A stretch of DNA of 5,414 nt. Source: Candidatus Latescibacter anaerobius SCGC AAA252-E07 (lineage in GTDB: Bacteria; Latescibacterota; Latescibacteria; Latescibacterales; Latescibacteraceae). The position numbers were made by a program, and so were the translations under genes. The notes under the pieces were generated by a model. That model searched no databases, was not told the DNA's origin, and worked only from the letters and a program-made list of their open reading frames with translations. Of this stretch, positions 1-5,414 are shown piece after piece (positions within the stretch are counted from its first letter, which is position 1; every line of letters starts with the position of its first letter). The stretch is taken from positions 1 to 5,414 of the forward strand of contig AQSL01000055.1 of NCBI GenBank assembly GCA_000403035.1, given 5' to 3'.

Positions 1-28
1 CACAGGACTTTTTGAATGCCCGCTCTTA

Positions 29-1555
29 TTATCCCAGGTTCACTTTAAAAGAATCTTCCATAATCTTTTTCATTTCCGCTTCCACTCCCGGATTTTCACT
101 CACGACATTTTTTTCTTCCGCATAATCTTTTTCAAGATCATGAAGCGCCGGCCCGAGTCCGGGATTATCGCCCCATACATTCCGGAAATAGTGCCATTTA
201 TGGGTGTGGACAGACCCAAAGTCGCCATAGCCGGTAACCGAATGGTCACGTAGTTTCTTTCTGGTACCGGTAACCAGATCCCACATGGACTCACCATCAA
301 ACGGCAAATTACATTCAACATCGAGCATATGAAGGAATGTGGGCAGAAAATCCGCATGGCTTGTCAGCGCATCTATCCGCTTTCCCCTGAAACTTCTATC
401 GGGATGCCTGATGATAAGCGGAACACGGGCGATACATGAATTGAGCAATATTGCCTGTTTCTGAACGCAGCCCTGTTCCCCGAGATGGGTGCCGTGATCG
501 GTGCTGAACACGATGATTGTGTTGTCCCAGAGGCCGAGGCGTTTAACATGGTCTATCAACTGACCGATACAGTAATCACTGAAGGTAACTTCGGCGGAAT
601 AGAGATCGATTATAACCGGGAGATCATCTTCCCGTATATCATACATATTCACGCCATACCCGAATAAATAACGTTCGAAGGGGTACTTGTTTCGGTACAT
701 TTTCTGAAACCGCGGAGGAGCGTCCCACGGCTCATGGGGATCGAACATATCTATAAACATCATAAACGGGCCGTCATTATCTTTATTCTGTTCGAGCCAT
801 TTCGATGCCTCCCTGCACGTTTGAGCGCAAAAATAATCCTCTTCTCCTTTTCTATCGCTCGTGTTCAGCACATACTGAATGATACGCTCACGGTAATAGT
901 CGTTCAGGAGATGTTCGGGAACATGGTCCTCAGGGTGCACGGAACCGACCGGTCCGGTTATATATGGATCCGATTCCTGACCACGTATCCATTTCCAGCT
1001 GCTGAAACCGTAGTGAAAGTTCATATCCGGCTTGAAATGGTGAAACGTGTCTACTAAAAAACCGGTGGTAAAACCAGCTTTACCGAGGATTTCAGCGAAG
1101 GTTACATCGTTTCTTAACGGAACATTTTCTCTATCGGTAAATGAGTTGTGGCTTTTTCTGAGCGGAACCCATTTTATTCTTTCGGGCAATATGCTGTTTC
1201 CGGTATGCATGACACGCCGCGCCGGAATGGTGGGCAATCCATCGGCATAGCAGTTGGTAAAGTAGACGCCTTCCTCGGCAAGAGCATCGAGATTGGGCGT
1301 TTTTATCCGCTCGTTTCCGTTGAAATGAAGGTAATCCCATCGGAATGTGTCGGCAATAATAACGATTATGTTGAGGCCGTTTGGCGTGCTTACCTCGAGT
1401 TTTTCCGGCAGTTTTTCCTTCGCAAGCGGCCCGGTGAATTCAGGTCTTTGTTCTGTTTGTGCGACGGATTCATTCGGCAAAGCAGCACCTGCACCGAGTC
1501 CTGCCATCGATCCCATGAAATTTCTTCGTGTAATGTTCTGAATTGATTTGTTCAT
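29..1555 (-). CDS. Tat-exported sulfatase-superfamily hydrolase with Thr at the formylglycine position
   Basis: This is a 508-residue member of the sulfatase (PF00884-type) branch of the alkaline phosphatase superfamily, of normal length and intact. The start at 1555 is preferred over an in-frame ATG at 1588 because GGGAG lies 7 bases before it and because it puts the twin-arginine motif T-R-R-N-F-M at residues 9-14. A hydrophobic Ala/Gly stretch follows, with likely cleavage after S-V-A (residue 32), so export in a folded state to the periplasm or cell surface is expected. Visible family motifs are Asp69 in I-I-A-D-T-F-R-W-D, the active-site signature at 109-119 (T-I-P-A-R then H-T-G), His274 in D-P-H-E-P-W, Asp353-His354 in S-T-D-H-G-T, and Lys366. 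The C-terminal H-D-L-E-K-D is the usual sulfatase ending. Two oddities stand out: Thr109 replaces the Cys/Ser that is matured to formylglycine, and Thr70 replaces the second metal-binding Asp. The fold is near certain; sulfatase activity is not. A phosphoester or phosphonoester hydrolase, or an inactive binding protein, are alternatives. It is divergent from a polysaccharide lyase, which suggests glycan work. Confidence 0.93.
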   Translation of the reverse strand: MNKSIQNITRRNFMGSMAGLGAGAALPNESVAQTEQRPEFTGPLAKEKLPEKLEVSTPNGLNIIVIIADTFRWDYLHFNGNERIKTPNLDALAEEGVYFTNCYADGLPTIPARRVMHTGNSILPERIKWVPLRKSHNSFTDRENVPLRNDVTFAEILGKAGFTTGFLVDTFHHFKPDMNFHYGFSSWKWIRGQESDPYITGPVGSVHPEDHVPEHLLNDYYRERIIQYVLNTSDRKGEEDYFCAQTCREASKWLEQNKDNDGPFMMFIDMFDPHEPWDAPPRFQKMYRNKYPFERYLFGYGVNMYDIREDDLPVIIDLYSAEVTFSDYCIGQLIDHVKRLGLWDNTIIVFSTDHGTHLGEQGCVQKQAILLNSCIARVPLIIRHPDRSFRGKRIDALTSHADFLPTFLHMLDVECNLPFDGESMWDLVTGTRKKLRDHSVTGYGDFGSVHTHKWHYFRNVWGDNPGLGPALHDLEKDYAEEKNVVSENPGVEAEMKKIMEDSFKVNLG

Positions 1556-1562
1556 GGTAACA

Positions 1563-1567
1563 CTCCC
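1563..1567 (-). promoter_or_regulatory. Ribosome-binding site of the sulfatase gene
   Basis: On the minus strand GGGAG is followed by 7 bases and then ATG at 1555. The in-frame ATG at 1588 has only A/T-rich sequence before it and no purine-rich site, so this motif decides the start. It also removes an 11-residue extension and leaves a normal Tat signal peptide. Confidence 0.75.
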
Positions 1568-1667
1568 GTTTTTTTGTTTTTGAATCATATACTATCATGT
1601 TCAAATATAAGTTTGTTATCTATTACTCTGGAAGATACATCATTTGAAAAATATTGCTACGATTTTA

Positions 1668-1677
1668 TGAAATTTCA
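1668..1677. repeat. Perfect 10-bp palindrome TGAAATTTCA
   Basis: TGAAATTTCA is self-complementary and lies between the two divergent genes, about 113 bases upstream of the sulfatase start and 215 upstream of the lyase start. It could be an operator half-site pair for a shared regulator. In sequence this AT-rich a palindrome of this length can easily arise by chance, and there is no second copy in the spacer to support it. Confidence 0.2.
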
Positions 1678-1881
1678 CTGTCCTCCTTAATGTAATCATG
1701 CAAACTTCGTATTCAATTATTCCCTGCATAATTATTTTTCTTTTTTTATTACTAATATTGCGTACATTTATTATTGAATTTTTTATAGAGAAAAAACAGT
1801 TCTATCACTCGAGGAGGAACGAGAAGTCCAAAAATCAGCTTCTTCATGAAATGCAATTGATACTCTCTTAAAAAACGCACA

Positions 1882-1887
1882 AGGGGG
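1882..1887 (+). promoter_or_regulatory. Ribosome-binding site of the lyase gene
   Basis: AGGGGG is followed by five A-rich bases and then ATG at 1893. The same frame carries a TAA stop at 1869-1871 with no start between it and 1893, so the start is well fixed. Confidence 0.8.
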
Positions 1888-1892
1888 AAAAA

Positions 1893-4800
1893 ATGAGCAG
1901 TCTTTTCTATGTCATGATCCTGGCACTGCCGATTATTGCATGCACCAATGTATCGGCGGACACAGTACTGGAACCGTTTACCTACCACGAGGATTTTGAA
2001 TCGAGGACCCTCGGAGCTTGGGCATCATATCCGCTCTGGCAGGACACCGCCTATGACCCGAATTTCAGGGTTAACGAGATGGTACCCGGCGACCCGAATA
2101 TTTCAATCGAGCAGAAGGTCACTCCGTATACGAATGTCGACAACTATGCCGGCGCTCAGAAACTCTTTGACATGTACATGATACCCGGCTCGACCATTAC
2201 GTTCCGTTATTTCCTGAAAACCAACCTGCCGGTGGAGTTTTTCAAGGTGAGACTTGCTGCAGGTTCCGATGGCAAAGTTGATTACACCGTGGCAAGTCCG
2301 CCGACAAACCGCTGGGAATGGTTGACCGTCTCCTACACCGATTATATCCGCGAAAATCCCGGTCTGGCAGGCAGGGACAGGATCAGGGTTAATGCTCTTG
2401 CGGTTCTGGCGAAAATACCCGATGCCGATCCGGCAATGCCTGTCTACCTCGGGCTTGACGATGTTACGTTCAAAGGCGCCCGTGCCATGGCGTTCCAGTT
2501 CGCCGAACCGGAAATGTACAAGCTCTCGGAATGGAAACCCTACATACCGAAAAAGCATTACTATAAGGGGGATACGTTTACTTTGAATGGAAGATGGCCG
2601 CTCGATGCAAGCCGTGTGGAGCTTACCATCGCTCCGTTCACCGACCCGTCAGACATACTCCGTACCGCCGATCTGAATCAACGCGGCGATACCTGGACAC
2701 TGAAACCGTTTGCCCTGTCCTACGACAACGGACTGTATCTGAATACCCTCCGGGCTTACCGTGGAAAAATGCTCCTGTCCGAAACACAATTCACCATGCA
2801 TATCGCCCCAAAAAACATCGGCGGGAAACATCCGCGTCTCTGGTTTGACAGCGAAACGAAACCAAAGATAGAAGCACGCCTGAAAAGCGACCGGTTCAGA
2901 GAGGTATTCGATGAAATCGCCGAAAACGCGGCACGGCAGCGTAAGCAAGTCCCTGTGGAAACCCTCGTTTTCGACCTGGATCAGTTCCCCGATGAGAACT
3001 GGCTCCCCACATGGTCTGCATGGGGTTCGCATATCTATCCGACCGGTGAAGCGCTTTTCTGGAACTCCCTTGCCTATACCTTCCACGGCGACAGGACTGC
3101 CGGCGAATATGCAAAAGATGTGCTGGTAAAGCTCGCCGCATTCCCCAACTGGACTCATCCCTGGCAGACAAAACGCGGGCGTTTTACCGAACACCGCACC
3201 GGCGCATGGTCGCACCGCCTGGCGCTCGCCTATGACCTGACCTATGACCTCATGGATGAAACCGAGCGGAAGCTTATCCGTACCGCGCTCATGGATTATC
3301 TCGTCATGGGCGCCCACACAACCTATGTTGTCAATAACAATGTGACCTGCAACACCTCAAACTGGGTCGCCCATATTGCCGGCGGCTCGCTCATGATGCA
3401 GGCGGCGATGTTTTGCGATGGTGCCGATGTGGAATACCTCGAGCCCTGTTTCACCGGCGCGGCGTTCAAACTCTTCGATATGATCAACAAGACCACCGAC
3501 CCGGACGGCGCCTGGTGCGAGGGACTCGGCTATAACAATTACACTTTCCGCACCCTTTGCGAGAGTCTCCCCGCGGTCGAGCAAGTGTTCAACATCGATA
3601 TGTCGAAACCGCTCAACGGCTCATACCGCGAGTATATCTGGGCAGGTCCGGTCAAGGCAAAAAAATATTACTATTACGGGGATACCGGCGGAAACCTCAA
3701 TCCCATTCCCTCCTGGGCATGGCTGCTCGAAAAAAACCAGGACCCGCTCCTCGGCTGGTATTACAATTTCCTCAAGTTCGGCGATTATGAATCAAACACA
3801 AAGGACAGTATCCGGAGTTACATGAAAACGGTCGAGGGAAAACAGGGATTCGCCGATGTTCTCTATGACACCGAAAATGTGCCCATGGAGGAGCCGTTCG
3901 GTGAAAACCCGGTGCGCGTTTTCAGGGGTGTCGGCACGACCGTTTTCAAGGGCGGCTGGGAACCCGATGATTTCATTTTTGTCATGCGCACGGGGCCGTT
4001 CTACAACCACCAGCATATCGACCAGGGATCGTTCTGGCTCTCCGACCGCGGAAGTCTGTTCATCGAGGAACGTCACGGCAGCACCTACTACGACGATCCC
4101 CTGTACCAGCCATGGTACACCCAGCCGGTCGGGCACTCCACCATCCTTATCGACGGCAACCACCAGAGCCAGCGTGTCGGCGACCATCTCGTATTTGCCG
4201 AAGGGTTCGAGGATTATGCTCATATCACTCACTTCCTCGACGGCGAACATGCATCGTTTGTCTCCGGCGATATCGGCAGACTGTACTTTGGCAAGGTCGA
4301 AAGTCTTACCCGGAATGTACTCTACCTGAAACCGCGCACCATTCTCATGCTCGATACTGCCGTTCCCGGCGACCGTGATGTCGATGTTACGCTCCTCTAC
4401 CAGACGATCAAGCTGAATGATATCAACGCCAACGAGGATGTCTCCACCATCACGACAGACGGCAACACCCTTCACATTAAGCATCTCTATCCCGAACACA
4501 TGGAAATCACATCGGTGGAAACGCCGCACTATCTCGGCACCTTACAGAACCAGCGGCCCCTCGAAGCTGAGGGCATGCTCACGGTGACCGCCCGTACTGC
4601 GGGCAATCCGCTCGTGATGGCAAACCTGCTGACCACGACTGCGGGCGGAGAACCGGATTTCACCGAAGTTTCCGGTGAGGGCTGCCTGTCGGGCACTGCG
4701 GACGGGATACCCTTCACGTTCACGACACGTCCGGGTTCGGTCTACCGTTCCGGTACCACGGTTACCGATGCGCTCGCATTCACCCTCAGCGGGACACGGC

Positions 4801-5057
4801 TGTTTGCCGCGATGTGCACCACGCTTTCACATGACGGCGCACTGCTCATCGAATCCGGTGAGCCGGTGACCTGCGAGATTTCTCCCGACGGAATAAAGTA
4901 CTATCACTGCGGTGAAGGAGAGGTCGCGCTCGGCGTTCCCACGAGACCTGCGAGCATAACGGTGAACGGTAAAACGACAACCTCTTTCAGGTATGACAGC
5001 GAACGGAAAGCAATTGTGCTGACGCTTCCGGCGGGAGAAGGAATGGTGAGGTGGTGA
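1893..5057 (+). CDS. Heparinase II/III-like secreted polysaccharide lyase, multidomain
   Basis: This 1054-residue exported protein is expected to cleave uronic-acid-containing polysaccharide by beta-elimination. The N-terminus (1-23) is a hydrophobic signal. It has both a lipobox-like I-I-A-C (Cys17) and a Sec-type V-S-A site (residue 22), so a lipoprotein or a soluble secreted form are both possible. Residues about 28-195 look like a beta jelly-roll ending in Y-L-G-L-D-D-V-T-F, as in carbohydrate-binding modules, and about 200-305 like an Ig-type linker. The typical toroid entry H-P-R-L-W-F is at 313-318. The toroid holds T-S-N-W...H (488-494) and W-C-E-G-L-G-Y (541-547). The heparinase II/III beta-sandwich starts near 675, with N-H-Q-H-I-D-Q-G-S-F (705-714), Tyr732-Tyr733 and G-H-S-T-I-L-I-D-G (747-755). 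By analogy with Pedobacter heparinase II, Tyr547 and His706 are candidate catalytic residues, and His708, Glu725 and His748 could bind a metal. Residues about 840-1054 are further beta structure with no anchor or sorting tail. I do not recognise the exact PL family or substrate; heparin itself is not implied. Confidence 0.9.
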   Translation: MSSLFYVMILALPIIACTNVSADTVLEPFTYHEDFESRTLGAWASYPLWQDTAYDPNFRVNEMVPGDPNISIEQKVTPYTNVDNYAGAQKLFDMYMIPGSTITFRYFLKTNLPVEFFKVRLAAGSDGKVDYTVASPPTNRWEWLTVSYTDYIRENPGLAGRDRIRVNALAVLAKIPDADPAMPVYLGLDDVTFKGARAMAFQFAEPEMYKLSEWKPYIPKKHYYKGDTFTLNGRWPLDASRVELTIAPFTDPSDILRTADLNQRGDTWTLKPFALSYDNGLYLNTLRAYRGKMLLSETQFTMHIAPKNIGGKHPRLWFDSETKPKIEARLKSDRFREVFDEIAENAARQRKQVPVETLVFDLDQFPDENWLPTWSAWGSHIYPTGEALFWNSLAYTFHGDRTAGEYAKDVLVKLAAFPNWTHPWQTKRGRFTEHRTGAWSHRLALAYDLTYDLMDETERKLIRTALMDYLVMGAHTTYVVNNNVTCNTSNWVAHIAGGSLMMQAAMFCDGADVEYLEPCFTGAAFKLFDMINKTTDPDGAWCEGLGYNNYTFRTLCESLPAVEQVFNIDMSKPLNGSYREYIWAGPVKAKKYYYYGDTGGNLNPIPSWAWLLEKNQDPLLGWYYNFLKFGDYESNTKDSIRSYMKTVEGKQGFADVLYDTENVPMEEPFGENPVRVFRGVGTTVFKGGWEPDDFIFVMRTGPFYNHQHIDQGSFWLSDRGSLFIEERHGSTYYDDPLYQPWYTQPVGHSTILIDGNHQSQRVGDHLVFAEGFEDYAHITHFLDGEHASFVSGDIGRLYFGKVESLTRNVLYLKPRTILMLDTAVPGDRDVDVTLLYQTIKLNDINANEDVSTITTDGNTLHIKHLYPEHMEITSVETPHYLGTLQNQRPLEAEGMLTVTARTAGNPLVMANLLTTTAGGEPDFTEVSGEGCLSGTADGIPFTFTTRPGSVYRSGTTVTDALAFTLSGTRLFAAMCTTLSHDGALLIESGEPVTCEISPDGIKYYHCGEGEVALGVPTRPASITVNGKTTTSFRYDSERKAIVLTLPAGEGMVRW

Positions 5058-5072
5058 AAGAGGGGGTAGTTT

Positions 5073-5129
5073 GTGAAAAATGGAATATTTTATATTAATT
5101 ATGGGGTGAATATAAAGGGTCTTGACTAG
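5073..5129 (+). CDS. Possible 18-residue small protein downstream of the lyase
   Basis: A GTG-started open frame begins 16 bases after the lyase stop, encoding MKNGIFYINYGVNIKGLD if GTG is read as Met. AGGGGG at 5061-5066 lies 6 bases before the GTG, matching the lyase gene's own ribosome-binding sequence. Its TAG stop lies within the left arm of the hairpin at 5123-5163. No known family is recognised. The frame is short enough to be chance, and it could also be a dead remnant of a former downstream gene. The only support is the well-placed ribosome-binding site. Confidence 0.15.
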   Translation: MKNGIFYINYGVNIKGLD

Positions 5130-5163
5130 TTAAGGCAAAATTGATATGCTTTAACTTAAGTCA
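5123..5163 (+). terminator. Long imperfect hairpin after the lyase gene, possible terminator
   Basis: AGTTAAGGCA (5128-5137) pairs with TGCTTTAACT (5147-5156) over 10 positions with one G-T wobble and a 9-base loop. TGACT (5123-5127) then pairs with AGTCA (5159-5163) across a 2-base bulge, giving about 15 pairs. It starts 66 bases after the lyase stop. A run of seven T (5181-5187) follows only after 17 bases, so this is not a textbook intrinsic terminator. It may instead protect the 3' end of the lyase message or be a regulator dyad. Confidence 0.4.
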
Positions 5164-5414
5164 TGACAATGAGTAATAAATTTTTTTATCAGTTCTTTTT
5201 AATCGCTCTGTTTTTGCATAATAATTATATCTAACTATCAAGATCACCCACCGCTTTGAAGTATTGCGAAATAGTGGTCATGTGAAACGATTTGTCATGT
5301 TTTTAAGATATTTATTATTATTCTCTTGTTTTAAAAAATTTTTCATCGTATGAACCATATTTGATATTGCATGATTCACACATTTCTATAACATATTTTT
5401 TTATTTCTTTTGTA
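5164..5414. other. AT-rich region without a confident gene
   Basis: Apart from the weak candidate at the right edge, I see no supportable gene here. The stretch has several T-runs (5181-5187, 5196-5200, 5211-5215). The octamer TTGTCATG occurs on plus at 5292-5299 and inverted at 5162-5169. The heptamer GTCATGT is repeated directly at 5277-5283 and 5294-5300. A less AT-rich island lies at about 5241-5290. No tRNA, insertion sequence or CRISPR repeats are visible. Confidence 0.6.
5318..5413 (-). CDS. Possible C-terminal end of a minus-strand gene cut by the window edge
   Basis: Read on the minus strand from the right edge, 31 sense codons run to TAA at 5320-5318, followed directly by a second TAA. 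The peptide is rich in Lys, Glu, Tyr and Ile, includes E-M-C-E-S-C-N-I-K-Y-G-S-Y and ends K-F-F-K-T-R-E. The composition is protein-like and contains a C-x-x-C. However, 31 codons is short, the DNA is very AT-rich, and open runs of this size occur by chance. If real, the gene would converge on the lyase gene. The family is unrecognised. Confidence 0.22.
   Translation of the reverse strand, partial: TKEIKKYVIEMCESCNIKYGSYDEKFFKTRE

Larger units (their letters stand above)
1556..1892. other. Divergent intergenic region, AT-rich
   Basis: This 337-base spacer separates the two divergent starts and must hold both promoters unless either gene is read from further away. It is much richer in A/T than the genes. 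On the plus strand TTGCGT (1758-1763) and TATAGA (1784-1789) resemble promoter elements, but the 20-base gap is too long for a good sigma-70 site, so I do not annotate a promoter. No convincing minus-strand promoter is visible. Two strong Shine-Dalgarno-like strings have no matching gene: GAGGAGGA at 1811-1818 on plus and AAGGAGGA at 1688-1681 on minus. A perfect 10-base palindrome is at 1668-1677. No long open frame makes sense here; a 78-codon minus-strand frame (1752-1988) overlaps the lyase signal peptide and looks spurious. Confidence 0.7.

Noticed and set aside
1556..1588. Longer sulfatase start at the ATG at 1588
   Set aside because: No ribosome-binding site precedes it, and it would place an extra 11 residues before a normal twin-arginine signal.
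1758..1789. Promoter-like TTGCGT and TATAGA for the lyase gene
   Set aside because: The 20-base spacing and weak matches are easily explained by chance in AT-rich DNA, so I kept it only as a remark.
1752..1988. 78-codon minus-strand frame across the intergenic region
   Set aside because: Its first third is antisense to the lyase signal peptide and the rest is antisense to the lyase leader, with no plausible ribosome-binding site or motif.
2649..3317. Open frame of 222 codons on the minus strand, antisense to the lyase
   Set aside because: Same reason: it is antisense to conserved toroid-domain sequence and has no family features.
3792..4529. Long open frame of 245 codons on the minus strand, antisense to the lyase
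   Set aside because: It lies wholly inside the well-supported lyase gene, its protein shows no recognisable motif, and long antisense frames arise easily from the lyase's codon pattern.
5181..5187. Seven-T run as the tail of an intrinsic terminator
   Set aside because: It begins 17 bases after the hairpin rather than directly after it, so the pair does not make a canonical terminator.

Overview
The window holds two large, intact, divergently transcribed genes for exported enzymes. A sulfatase-superfamily hydrolase lies on the minus strand (stop at 29, preferred start at 1555). A heparinase II/III-like polysaccharide lyase lies on the plus strand (1893-5057). A 337-base, very AT-rich region separates their starts. 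Each chosen start has a clear Shine-Dalgarno sequence: GGGAG for the sulfatase and AGGGGG for the lyase. Both proteins carry export signals, twin-arginine for the sulfatase and Sec or lipoprotein type for the lyase. The pair therefore looks like part of a polysaccharide-utilisation locus for an anionic, probably sulfated, uronic-acid polymer such as a glycosaminoglycan or an algal glycan. The real substrate cannot be read from the sequence.

The most unusual observation is in the sulfatase. Its fold signatures are well preserved, but the position that should hold the Cys (or Ser) converted to formylglycine is Thr109, in T-I-P-A-R. The paired metal-site Asp-Asp is Asp69-Thr70. Either this enzyme uses threonine directly, as some other alkaline phosphatase superfamily enzymes do, or it is not a sulfate ester hydrolase. 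The lyase has a three-part layout: an N-terminal jelly-roll-like and Ig-like region, an alpha/alpha toroid, and a C-terminal beta-sandwich with an H-x-H-x-D motif. Candidate catalytic residues are present, but I cannot place it in a named PL family.

The right-hand 357 bases after the lyase are AT-rich and hold no confident gene. They contain an imperfect 15-bp-stem hairpin (5123-5163), an 18-codon open frame with a good ribosome-binding site just before it, a less AT-rich island near 5241-5290, and an open frame running off the right edge on the minus strand.

Organism: coding regions of roughly balanced GC, AT-rich spacers, a Tat-exported sulfatase and a large secreted lyase suggest a Gram-negative polysaccharide degrader of the PVC or FCB type (Planctomycetota, Lentisphaerota, Kiritimatiellota or Latescibacterota-like). 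This is inference from gene content only. I see no tRNA, rRNA, CRISPR array, insertion sequence or regulator gene.
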